A stretch of 53,679 bases of DNA, taken from Reyranella sp. (lineage in GTDB: Bacteria; Pseudomonadota; Alphaproteobacteria; Reyranellales; Reyranellaceae). The stretch lies in contig NZ_SCVH01000034.1 of the NCBI RefSeq assembly GCF_004296935.1, forward strand, positions 1 to 53,679, in the 5' to 3' direction. This document shows positions 17,119 through 25,701 of this stretch, one piece after another. The position numbers and the translations under genes are program-made. The notes under the pieces were generated by a model. That model was given only the letters and a program-made list of their open reading frames with translations, ran no database searches and had not been told where the DNA came from. How positions within the stretch are numbered: position 1 is the stretch's first letter; each line of letters begins with the position of its first letter.

Positions 17119-18149
17119 CGTCACTCGCCAAGGTCCCCTGCACGATCATCACCGGCTTCCTCGGCGCCGGCAAAACCACGCTGGTCCGCCATGTTCTCGA
17201 GAATGCCGGCGGCCGCCGTCTCGCGGTGATCGTGAACGAGTTCGGCGACGTCGGCATCGACGGCGACATCCTGAAGAGCTGCGGCATCGAAAGCTGCACC
17301 GAGGACAGCATCGTCGAGCTGTCGAACGGCTGTATCTGCTGCACCGTCGCCGACGATTTCGTGCCGGCATTGAAGAGCCTGCTCGATCGTCCCAACCCGC
17401 CCGAGCACATTGTCATCGAGACATCGGGCCTCGCGTTGCCCAAGCCGCTGGTAAAAGCCTTCAACTGGCCGGAGATCGCCTCACGCGTCACCGTCGATGG
17501 CGTGGTGGCCGTCGTCGATGGCGCAGCCGTTGCCGCGGGCCGCTTTGCCGACGATCCCGAGGCGATTGCCCGCCAGCGCGCCGAGGACGACTCGCTCGAT
17601 CACGACAATCCGTTGGAGGAGGTCTACGAGGACCAGCTTCTGTGCGCCGATCTCGTGGTTCTGAACAAGGCCGACCTGATGTCGGCGACGGAACTCAAGT
17701 CGGTGACCGGCGAGATCGGCAAGACACTGCCCAAGTCCGTGAAGGTGGTCGAAGTCCAGAACGGCAAGGTGTCGGTGTCCGTCCTTCTCGGACTGGGGGC
17801 CGCGGCGGAAACCGACCTCGAAAGCCGGCCCTCGCATCACGATCTCGAGGGCGAGCACGACCACGAGGATTTCGACACCTTCGTTATCGACGTGCCGTCC
17901 TTCGCGGCGCCGCAGGACCTGGTCGACCGCATCGCCAAGGCGACCGGTGCGCATGATATCCTGCGGGTGAAGGGTTTCGTGGAGATCGCGGGCAAGCCCA
18001 TGCGCCTGCTGGTGCAGGGTGTGGGCGCGCGTATCCAGCACCAGTTCGACCGGCCGTGGCGGTCCGGCGAGTCCAGGCAGGGCCGCCTGGTGGTGATCGG
18101 CGAGAAGGGTTTCGACAGGGAAGCCATTCGCGCCGCCATCGCGGGATAG
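17115..18149 (+). CDS. cobW: Cobalt chaperone GTPase CobW
   Basis: This 344-residue G3E-family GTPase shows Walker A GFLGAGKTT (about residues 14-22), the metal-binding GCICC motif (about 75-79), the guanine-specificity NKAD (about 184-187), a histidine/acid-rich patch HHDLEGEHDHED (about 242-253) and a CobW C-terminal domain. CobW proteins are thought to deliver Co(II) to the CobNST chelatase, and the gene sits immediately before cobN. The ATG overlaps the DUF1636 stop. Confidence 0.93.
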   Translation: MTSLAKVPCTIITGFLGAGKTTLVRHVLENAGGRRLAVIVNEFGDVGIDGDILKSCGIESCTEDSIVELSNGCICCTVADDFVPALKSLLDRPNPPEHIVIETSGLALPKPLVKAFNWPEIASRVTVDGVVAVVDGAAVAAGRFADDPEAIARQRAEDDSLDHDNPLEEVYEDQLLCADLVVLNKADLMSATELKSVTGEIGKTLPKSVKVVEVQNGKVSVSVLLGLGAAAETDLESRPSHHDLEGEHDHEDFDTFVIDVPSFAAPQDLVDRIAKATGAHDILRVKGFVEIAGKPMRLLVQGVGARIQHQFDRPWRSGESRQGRLVVIGEKGFDREAIRAAIAG

Positions 18150-18155
18150 ACCGGC

Positions 18156-21100
18156 ATGCACGTTCTGGCGACACAGCTGGCGACTCTGGACGAGGTCGAT
18201 GCCGCCATCGACCTCGGTCAATCGCCGGCCGACGTCGTCGTGCTCTCATTCTCCGACAGCGATCTTTCGGCCCTTGCCGCTGCCTGGCAGCAGGATGCGG
18301 AGTCATTGCCGACGCTTCGGCTCGCCAGCCTAAAAAAGCTCCGGCATCCGATGTCGGTCGACCTCTATGTCGAGCGCGTCGTGGCTCATGCACGCGCCGT
18401 CATCGTCCGCGGCCTGGGCGGTCTCGACTACTGGCGCTACGGCTTCGAGCGTATCGGCGACATCGCGCGTGAAAACGGCGGGCTGTTCGCCGCCCTGCCG
18501 GGCGACGACCGCACCGATCCGCGGCTGAGCTCGGTTTCGACCCTGGCGGCCGAACCGCTGGCGCGCCTGGAAGATTTCTTCCGCGAAGGCGGCATCGAGA
18601 ATCTCCGCCAGGCGCTGCACTACGTCGGCGCGCTGCTGGGCCGTGGCAACGCCTGGACGCCGCCGGCGCCAGTCGGCCCGATCGCAGGCTTCACGCTCGA
18701 TCGCCGCACCGTGGCCATCGCCGAGTTTTGCGAAGCGCAGGACCTTCGGCCGGCAGCGCTTGTCGTCTTCTACCGGTCCAACCTGATGGCGGCCGATGTC
18801 GAGCCGATCACCGCGCTGCTCGAGGCGTTGGATCGAGAAGGATTGGCGCCCATGGCTGTCGCCGTAAACAGCCTGAAAGATCCCGCCGTCGAAGCCGATC
18901 TCGCGCGTCTGGTGCGGGCGCGTAAACCCGCCGTCATTCTCAACACGACGGCCTTCTCGGCGCGGCGCGAGGACGACTCGACGGTGCTCGATGCCGCCGA
19001 CGTGCCGGTGCTGCAGGTCGTCCTGTCAGGCAGCACGCGCGAGGGCTGGTCCGGCTCGCCGCGTGGCCTCTCGCCGGCCGACCTCGCCATGAACGTGGTG
19101 CTGCCGGAACTGGACGGACGCCTGCTTGCACGGGCGATCTCGTTCAAGGCCGAGGCGCCGGTCGATCCCCGGATCGAGTTCGCCAGCGTCCGCCATGCAT
19201 CGGATCCGGATCGTGTCGACTATGTCGCCCGCCTGGCGTCGGCTTGGGCCCGCCTCGCGCGCACGGCGCGGAGGAAACGGCGCCTGGCGCTGGTTCTTTC
19301 CGACTATCCCGCCCGCGGCGGTCGCACCGGCTATGCCGTCGGACTCGATACATCGGCGAGCGCGGCGGAGATCCTGCGGCTGCTGCGGAGCGAAGGCTAC
19401 GCCACCGGTACATCGGAACGGACCACGGCGGACATCGAGCGCTTCCTGCTCGATCAGACGGAACGCGTGAGGATTCCTTTGTCGATCTACCGGGCGTGGA
19501 TCGCGGCTCTTCCGGAAAGTCTGCAACAGGCCATCGACAGGACCTGGGGTGATGCCGGCAGCGATCCCGCTGTCGTTGGCGGTGCGTTCGAGCTTCCCAT
19601 CCTGCGCTGCGGCCATGTGCTGGTCCTGTTGCAGCCGGACCGTGGTCTCGCCGACGATCGCAAGGCGGGTTATCACGACATGTCCTGCCCGCCACGTCAT
19701 GCCTATGTCGCGATGTATGCGTGGCTGCGCGAAACCGAGAAGATCGATGCGCTCATCCATCTCGGCACCCATGGCACGCTTGAATGGCTGCCGGGCAAGG
19801 CGCTGGCGCTGTCGGCGGAATGCTGGCCCGAGGCCGTTCTGGGCGCCGTGCCGGTGATCTATCCCTTCATCGTCAATAATCCGGGCGAGGCCGTGCAGGC
19901 CAAGCGCCGTCTCGGTGCCGTCACCATCGGACATCTCACGCCACCGCTCAGCGCAGCGGGACTTCATGGCGCGATGGCCGAGATGGAAGGCCTCGTCGAG
20001 GAATATGCGTCGGCCGACGGACTCGACCGGCGTCGTCTGCGCTTCCTCGAAGACGAGATCGTCGAGCGTGCCTGGAATAGCGGCCTGGCGGCAGAGTGCG
20101 GTCTCGTGCGCGACGAACCCAACCAGGCGGCCATCGCCAAGCTCGACGCCCAGCTTTGCGACATCAAGGAACTGAGCATCCGCGACGGCCTGCACATTTA
20201 TGGCCAGGCCCCAGGTGCAGAAGCGCAGAGTGCGTTGACCGAAGCGATGGTTCTGGCCTCGGGAACGCAAGACACGCCCGCCATGCGGCGCGCAATCGAC
20301 AGTGCCGTGGCGGCCTGCGCCCAGACCGAGCGCGCCGCGCTGTTGGCTGCACTCGATGGGCGACGCGTGGCGCCCGGTCCGGCCGGCGCGCCGACCCGCG
20401 GCCGCGCCGACGTTCTGCCGACAGGACGCAACCTCACCTCGATCGACCCGCGCGCCATTCCGACCCGCACCGCCTCGGTCATCGGCGCGCGGGCAGCCGA
20501 CGAGGTGGTCCGCCGCTACCTTCAGGATCACGGCGAGTATCCGCGCGTGCTGGTCATCGACCTCTGGGCGTCGGCGTCGCTCCGCACCGGCGGCGACGAT
20601 CTCGCGCAAGCGTTCGCCTATCTCGGCGTGCGGCCGACCTGGGACAAGGCGTCGAGCCGCGTCACGGGAATAGAGATCATGCCGCTGGCGGTTCTCGACC
20701 GGCCGCGCATCGACGTGACGCTCCGGATCTCGGGCCTGTTCCGCGACATCTTCGAAACCCAGATTGCGCTGTTTGACGTGGCGGTCCGGCGCGTCGCTGC
20801 GCTCGAGGAAGACGCCGCCGACAATCCGCTGGCGGAAGCGGCCCGCCGCGGTGCCGATCTGGCGCGTGTCTTTGGTGGTGCACCCGGAAGCTACGGCGCC
20901 CGCGCCGCCGATCTTGCCCTCGATGGCGCCTGGACCTCGCGCGACGAATTGGGCGAAGCGTATCTATCCTCCGCCACGCACGCTTATGGCGCCGCCGAGA
21001 CCGTGCAGGCCGTGGATGGAGGATTCCGTGATCGCGTGTCGGCGGCGGATGTCCTGGTCCATCCCCAGGACGATCGCGAGCGCGATCTCCTGGATGGCGA

Positions 21101-21590
21101 CGGCGTCGCCGACTTCGCCGGCGGCTTTGCCGCTGCGGCGACGCTGCTGGGCAACGATCCCGAACTCTACCATCTCGACACCAGCCAGCCCGCGGCGCCG
21201 AAGGCACGCAGGGTCGCAGAGGAAGTCGCACGCGTCGTGCGCGGCCGGCTCACCAACCCACGCTGGATTGCGGGCATGCTGGATCACGGCCACCGCGGCG
21301 TCGCCGAGATCGCCCAGACCGTGGATGCGCTCTACGCCTTTGCCGCGACCGCCCAGGTGGTGCCGAACCATCTGTTCGAGGCGACACACGATACGCTCAT
21401 CGCGGATGGCGCGGTCCTGGCGGCGATGCGGGAGAAGAATCCGGCCGCCGTGGCGGCCATCGCCGAACGCCTCCGGGATGCCCTGGCGCGCGGCCTCTGG
21501 ACGGCTCGCCGCAACGCCGTCGACGAGGAACTCGCCCAGGCAATCGGGACGGCGATCGGGGCTTGCGGACCCGCCGCGGGCGGCCGATGA
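18156..21590 (+). CDS. cobN: Aerobic cobaltochelatase large subunit
   Basis: This 1144-residue CobN is the large subunit of the ATP-dependent chelatase that inserts cobalt into hydrogenobyrinic acid a,c-diamide. The CobN/ChlH signature GTHGTLEWLPGK is near residues 537-548. Other family blocks include DMSCPPRHAY and the C-terminal NPRWIAGMLDHGHRG. It is somewhat shorter than the approximately 1250-1280 residues of well-known CobN proteins, without an obvious frameshift. It starts 6 bp after cobW. The CobS and CobT partners are not in the window. Confidence 0.95.
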   Translation: MHVLATQLATLDEVDAAIDLGQSPADVVVLSFSDSDLSALAAAWQQDAESLPTLRLASLKKLRHPMSVDLYVERVVAHARAVIVRGLGGLDYWRYGFERIGDIARENGGLFAALPGDDRTDPRLSSVSTLAAEPLARLEDFFREGGIENLRQALHYVGALLGRGNAWTPPAPVGPIAGFTLDRRTVAIAEFCEAQDLRPAALVVFYRSNLMAADVEPITALLEALDREGLAPMAVAVNSLKDPAVEADLARLVRARKPAVILNTTAFSARREDDSTVLDAADVPVLQVVLSGSTREGWSGSPRGLSPADLAMNVVLPELDGRLLARAISFKAEAPVDPRIEFASVRHASDPDRVDYVARLASAWARLARTARRKRRLALVLSDYPARGGRTGYAVGLDTSASAAEILRLLRSEGYATGTSERTTADIERFLLDQTERVRIPLSIYRAWIAALPESLQQAIDRTWGDAGSDPAVVGGAFELPILRCGHVLVLLQPDRGLADDRKAGYHDMSCPPRHAYVAMYAWLRETEKIDALIHLGTHGTLEWLPGKALALSAECWPEAVLGAVPVIYPFIVNNPGEAVQAKRRLGAVTIGHLTPPLSAAGLHGAMAEMEGLVEEYASADGLDRRRLRFLEDEIVERAWNSGLAAECGLVRDEPNQAAIAKLDAQLCDIKELSIRDGLHIYGQAPGAEAQSALTEAMVLASGTQDTPAMRRAIDSAVAACAQTERAALLAALDGRRVAPGPAGAPTRGRADVLPTGRNLTSIDPRAIPTRTASVIGARAADEVVRRYLQDHGEYPRVLVIDLWASASLRTGGDDLAQAFAYLGVRPTWDKASSRVTGIEIMPLAVLDRPRIDVTLRISGLFRDIFETQIALFDVAVRRVAALEEDAADNPLAEAARRGADLARVFGGAPGSYGARAADLALDGAWTSRDELGEAYLSSATHAYGAAETVQAVDGGFRDRVSAADVLVHPQDDRERDLLDGDGVADFAGGFAAAATLLGNDPELYHLDTSQPAAPKARRVAEEVARVVRGRLTNPRWIAGMLDHGHRGVAEIAQTVDALYAFAATAQVVPNHLFEATHDTLIADGAVLAAMREKNPAAVAAIAERLRDALARGLWTARRNAVDEELAQAIGTAIGACGPAAGGR

Positions 21591-21600
21591 AGGCCCGATC

Positions 21601-22836
21601 ATGAGCGTTGCCGCTGCAATCGAGGTGAAGGGCTGGTGCCCGGGCGTTCTGCGACCGATGCAGAGCGGCGACGGGCTGATCGCGCGCGTGCGCCCGTGGG
21701 CCGGCGCGTTCGGCCTCGCGGAGGCAAGCGCCCTGGCCGATGCCTCGGAAGTGTTCGGCAACGGCCATATCGACCTCACCCGGCGGGCCAATCTGCAGAT
21801 CCGCGGCCTCGGCGAGACGAGCCTGTCCGGGCTGCAGGACATCGTCGAGAGACATCGGCTTGTCGACCGTTCGGCTGACGCGGAAGCGGTCCGTAACATC
21901 ATGGTGTCGCCCCTGGCTGGCCTGGATCCCTCGGAGCGGATCGATGTTCGTCGCCTGGCGCGGGCTCTCGAAAGCGGGTTGGCGGCCGATACGGCATTGC
22001 ATAGCCTACCTTCGAAGTTCGGTTTCCTCGTCGATGGCGGCGGAAGCGTGTCGATTTCCGGCGAGCGTGCCGATGTCGCGCTCAGGGTCGTTGGTCAGGC
22101 AGTCGCCGTCGGGCTCGACACGCGCTCGGGAGCCGAGTGGATCGGAAGGACGTCGCCCGATGCCGCGGCGAAGACGGCGCTGATGGCAGCGCGCGTTTTT
22201 CTCGGCGTCCGCCGCGAGCAGCGACGCCTGCGCGACCTCGGCGATGAGGGCCTCGCACACGTTCGCTCGGTGCTGGCGCCCTTGCTCGGTCCCCTCGACG
22301 GCGATCTGCCGGTCGATCGGGATCGGCCCCTCGGCATGATCCCTCTCGGTGCCGGCCGAACCGCCGTGGGCATTGCGGCAGCCTTTGGCCGCCTCGAAGC
22401 GCATCAGCTCCGCAGTCTGTTGGCCGTTGTCGAGGACGCCGGGGCAACCGACATTCGCCCCTCGCCGTGGCGTTCGCTCTATGTCGGGGCACGCGACATT
22501 GCAGCGGCGCACCGTGTCGTTGAGGCGGCACGCGATATCGGCCTTATCGTCGAGGCGAACGATCCGATCCTCCGGATCGACGCCTGCCCGGGTGCGCCGG
22601 ATTGTCGTTCGAGCAGCGTCGATGCGCGCCGCGACGCACGCCGGTTTGCCGCCCTGGGTTTTGCCGGAACGCTTCATGTCTCAGGCTGCGCCAAGGGATG
22701 CGCACGCTCCACGCCGGCCGATCTCGTACTGGTAGGAGAGCAAGGCCACTACCAGGTGGTCCGCCAGGGCACCACGCGCGACGCGCCGGAGCGCACCGTC
22801 GCGGTGGAAGAGGCGGGAACCCTGTTCCATGTCTGA
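21601..22836 (+). CDS. cobG: Precorrin-3B synthase
   Basis: This 411-residue member of the sulfite/nitrite-reductase-like family converts precorrin-3A to precorrin-3B with O2, the step that marks the aerobic pathway. The Fe4S4 cysteines are visible as CPGAPDC (about residues 330-336) and SGCAKGCA (about 362-368). The N-terminal half holds the ferredoxin-like repeat with LTRRANLQIRGL. The ATG at 21601, with GAAGG upstream, is chosen over a much longer frame that runs back into cobN. The end overlaps cobH by 8 bp. Confidence 0.93.
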   Translation: MSVAAAIEVKGWCPGVLRPMQSGDGLIARVRPWAGAFGLAEASALADASEVFGNGHIDLTRRANLQIRGLGETSLSGLQDIVERHRLVDRSADAEAVRNIMVSPLAGLDPSERIDVRRLARALESGLAADTALHSLPSKFGFLVDGGGSVSISGERADVALRVVGQAVAVGLDTRSGAEWIGRTSPDAAAKTALMAARVFLGVRREQRRLRDLGDEGLAHVRSVLAPLLGPLDGDLPVDRDRPLGMIPLGAGRTAVGIAAAFGRLEAHQLRSLLAVVEDAGATDIRPSPWRSLYVGARDIAAAHRVVEAARDIGLIVEANDPILRIDACPGAPDCRSSSVDARRDARRFAALGFAGTLHVSGCAKGCARSTPADLVLVGEQGHYQVVRQGTTRDAPERTVAVEEAGTLFHV

Positions 22837-23461
22837 GCAACGCACCTACGTGCGTGACGGCGCAGAGATCTACCGCCAGTCCTTCGGCATCATTCGCGCC
22901 GAGGCCGCGCTTGGACGCTTCACGCCAGCCGAGGAACGGGTGGCGGTGCGAATCATCCATGCCTGCGGCATGACCGAAATCGCCCGCGACATCGTGGTGT
23001 CGCCGACCTTCGCCGACAATGCGCGCTGGGCACTTGTCGCTGGTGCGCCAATCCTCTGCGATTCGAAGATGGTTGCGAATGGCATCACGCGCGCCCGGCT
23101 GCCTGCCCGCAATGACGTCATCTGTACGCTCGACGACCCCTCTGTCCCGGACCTTGCCCGCAAACTCGGCAACACGCGCAGCGCCGCTGCCTTGGAGTTG
23201 TGGCACGACAAACTCGCTGGCGCCGTCGTCGCCATCGGCAATGCGCCCACGGCACTGTTCCATCTGCTCGAGATGCTTGATGCCGGTGCCCCGCCGCCAG
23301 CGGCGGTGATCGGCCTTCCCGTGGGCTTCGTCGGCGCGCTCGAATCCAAGGACGCGCTGGCTGCCGATGGCCGCGTGCCGTTCCTGATCGTGCGCGGCCG
23401 CAGGGGCGGCAGCGCGATGGCGGTGGCCGCCGTCAATGCGCTGGCAAGCGAGGTGGAATGA
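22829..23461 (+). CDS. cobH: Precorrin-8X methylmutase
   Basis: This 210-residue CobH/CbiC enzyme moves the methyl group from C11 to C12, forming hydrogenobyrinic acid. The catalytic histidine lies in RIIHACGM (about residue 48). The family blocks ILCDSKMVANGI, IGNAPTALFHLLE and GLPVGFVGALESK are present. The gene overlaps cobG by 8 bp and cobI by 4 bp. Confidence 0.95.
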   Translation: MSEQRTYVRDGAEIYRQSFGIIRAEAALGRFTPAEERVAVRIIHACGMTEIARDIVVSPTFADNARWALVAGAPILCDSKMVANGITRARLPARNDVICTLDDPSVPDLARKLGNTRSAAALELWHDKLAGAVVAIGNAPTALFHLLEMLDAGAPPPAAVIGLPVGFVGALESKDALAADGRVPFLIVRGRRGGSAMAVAAVNALASEVE

Positions 23462-24216
23462 CGAGCCTCGATGCTCTCGGCGGATCGGCGCTCGGTGGAA
23501 CGCTCTATGGCATAGGCGTGGGGCCGGGCGATGCGCGCTATCTGACACTGCGCGCTGCCGCGCTGGTGAAGGCCGTCGATGTGATCGCCTACTTCGCCAA
23601 ACGCGGCCATCAGGGCAACGCACGGCGGATCGTCGATGCGCTGATGACGACTGGGCGAGCGGAACTCCGTTGCGAGTATCCGGTGACCGACGAGATCCCG
23701 GCTGAGAGCCCCGAGTATCAGCGTCAGATCGGCGATTTCTACCGCCAGACATCGGATGCGCTCGCGAAACTGCTGCGCGAGGGAAAATCCGTCGGCCTCC
23801 TGGCCGAGGGCGATCCCTTCTTCTATGGCTCGTTCATGCACATGTGGCGCCGGCTCGAGGTGGACTTTCCGGTCGAGGTTGTGCCCGGTGTCACCGGCAT
23901 GTCGGGCTGCTGGACGCGCGCCAACGTGCCGATCACCTGGGGCAACGACACGCTTTCTGTACTGCCAGGAACGCTCGAGGAGCAGCAGCTCGTCGACCAC
24001 CTGCGCCAGACTGACGCGGCAGTGATCATGAAGGTCGGCCGCAATCTCGGCAAAGTGCGCCGTGCCGTCGAAGCCGCTGGTCTGCTGTCGCGCGCTGTTT
24101 ATGTCGAGCGCGGGACGATGGACAACGAACGCGTGCTGCCGCTTGCCGATTGCCGCGACGTCACCGGTGCCTATTTCGCGATGGTGCTGATTCCCGGCCA
24201 GGGGAGGCGGCTATGA
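23458..24216 (+). CDS. cobI: Precorrin-2 C(20)-methyltransferase
   Basis: This 252-residue tetrapyrrole methylase opens with LYGIGVGPGDARYLTLRA, the SAM-binding start typical of CobI/CbiL, followed by LAEGDPFFYGSFMHM and VVPGVTGMSG blocks. It methylates C20 of precorrin-2. ATGA overlaps join it to cobH and cobJ. Confidence 0.95.
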   Translation: MTSLDALGGSALGGTLYGIGVGPGDARYLTLRAAALVKAVDVIAYFAKRGHQGNARRIVDALMTTGRAELRCEYPVTDEIPAESPEYQRQIGDFYRQTSDALAKLLREGKSVGLLAEGDPFFYGSFMHMWRRLEVDFPVEVVPGVTGMSGCWTRANVPITWGNDTLSVLPGTLEEQQLVDHLRQTDAAVIMKVGRNLGKVRRAVEAAGLLSRAVYVERGTMDNERVLPLADCRDVTGAYFAMVLIPGQGRRL

Positions 24217-24965
24217 CCGGCTCCCTCATCGTGGTGGGAACGGGGCCCGGCAAGGCCGACCTCATGACTCCGGCGACGGCGGCGGCGCTCGAAAGAGCGA
24301 CGGACCTCGTGGGATACGGCCCCTATCTCGATCGCATTCCGGTGACGCGAACCGATCAGTGCCGGCATGCCTCGGACAATCGCGTCGAGCTGGACCGGGC
24401 CAGGCATGCATTGTCGCTGGCGGCGTCAGGCCGGCAAGTCGTCGTGGTGTCGGGTGGTGATCCCGGCGTGTTCGCCATGGCGTCGGCTGTCTTCGAGGCG
24501 ATCGAAGCTGGGGAACCGGGGTGGCGGACGCTCGACATCCGGGTCGAGCCCGGCGTCACCGCGATGTTGGCGGCGGCGGCTGAAGTTGGGGCGCCGCTAG
24601 GTGGCGATTTCTGCGCTATCTCGCTCTCCGACAATCTGAAGGCCTGGACCACGGTCGAGCGGCGCCTGAAGGCGGCGGCCGAAGGCGATTTCGTGATCGC
24701 TCTTTATAATCCGGCGTCGAAGGCGCGGCCGCATCAACTGGGACAGGCGTTCGACCTCCTGAGAGCGATCAAGGCGGCCGGGACACCGGTGCTGTTCGTT
24801 CGCGCGGCGGGTACGCCGGATGCGAAGGTCGTGACGACGACGCTTGCCGCTGCTGACGGCGCGTTGGCCGACATGCGCACTCTGGTGATCGTGGGCGCCA
24901 GCGCCACGCGGCAGATCGGACGCTGGATTTATACGCCGCGCGGCGAGCCGGGAACGCGGTCGTGA
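24213..24965 (+). CDS. cobJ: Precorrin-3B C(17)-methyltransferase
   Basis: This 250-residue tetrapyrrole methylase starts LIVVGTGPGKADLMTP and carries LVGYGPYLDRIP, VVSGGDPGVFAMASA and FVIALYNPASKAR, all typical of CobJ/CbiH, which methylates C17 and contracts the ring. The ATG overlaps the cobI stop. The last 37 bp overlap the 3' end of cobK on the other strand. Confidence 0.95.
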   Translation: MTGSLIVVGTGPGKADLMTPATAAALERATDLVGYGPYLDRIPVTRTDQCRHASDNRVELDRARHALSLAASGRQVVVVSGGDPGVFAMASAVFEAIEAGEPGWRTLDIRVEPGVTAMLAAAAEVGAPLGGDFCAISLSDNLKAWTTVERRLKAAAEGDFVIALYNPASKARPHQLGQAFDLLRAIKAAGTPVLFVRAAGTPDAKVVTTTLAAADGALADMRTLVIVGASATRQIGRWIYTPRGEPGTRS

Positions 24966-25687
24966 AGCCAGGCAACCGCCGCCTCGGGACTGCCCAGGAT
25001 ATGGCCGGCTGGCTTGTCGGGCCGTGCGATCATGATGACCGGCAGGTCGAGTTCGCGAGCGGCCTCGATTTTGGCGTAGGTGGCGTTGCCGCCGGAGTTC
25101 TTCGAGACGATGACGTCGATCTCCTCGTCGGAAAGAAGTTTCGCCTCGGAGTCATGATCAAACGGCCCGCGCGCCTGCAGGATCCTGATGTTGGGCGGCA
25201 GGGCCGCCTGTTCGGGAGCTTCGATGGTGCGAGCGAGGTAGCGATGCTGGGGCGCCGACGCGAAGGCGTGAAGGTCCTGGCGGCCGAGACTGAGAAAGAC
25301 CCGAAGCGGCGTCTTTCCGAGCGCCGCCACCGCGGCCTCGGCGTTGGGCACAATCCGCCAGCTGTCGTCTTCATGTCGCTGCCAGGGCGGACGCACGATG
25401 GAGCCCAGCGGAACGTCCGTCTGCGCGCAGGCAGCGACGGCGTTGGCGGACATCCGCGCGGCGTAGGGGTGCGTGGCATCGACCACGGCGTCGATCTTCT
25501 CGTCGCGCAGCCAATGGATGAGTCCCTCGACGCCGCCGAAGCCGCCGACGCGCGTACCGAGCGGCTGGGCCTTGGGATTGGAGGTTCTGCCAGCCAGCGA
25601 CAGGGTGGCGTTGAAACGCGCGTCGCCGGCCAGCAGTTTCGCCAACGCCGAGGCTTCAGTGGTGCCGCCAAGAACGAGGACGCGCAT
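24929..25687 (-). CDS. cobK: Precorrin-6A reductase
   Basis: This 252-residue CobK reduces precorrin-6A with NADPH. The N-terminal VLVLGGTTEASALAKLLA, the DATHPYAARMS block, and VSKNSGGNATYAKI are diagnostic. The start at 25687 excludes 16 upstream in-frame codons that run into cobL. The gene is on the minus strand inside an otherwise plus-strand operon: it overlaps cobJ by 37 bp at its 3' end, and its start is only 14 bp from the cobL start. It needs its own promoter, presumably within cobL, and is exposed to antisense transcription from the main operon. Confidence 0.94.
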   Translation of the reverse strand: MRVLVLGGTTEASALAKLLAGDARFNATLSLAGRTSNPKAQPLGTRVGGFGGVEGLIHWLRDEKIDAVVDATHPYAARMSANAVAACAQTDVPLGSIVRPPWQRHEDDSWRIVPNAEAAVAALGKTPLRVFLSLGRQDLHAFASAPQHRYLARTIEAPEQAALPPNIRILQARGPFDHDSEAKLLSDEEIDVIVSKNSGGNATYAKIEAARELDLPVIMIARPDKPAGHILGSPEAAVAWLHDRVPGSPRGV

Positions 25688-25701
25688 TGCGGGACCAACC
25701 C

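Noticed and set aside
18156-21590. CobN as a truncated or frameshifted gene because of its short length
   Set aside because: The frame is continuous from a sensible start to the expected C-terminal motif and the cobG start follows normally; it seems simply a compact family member.
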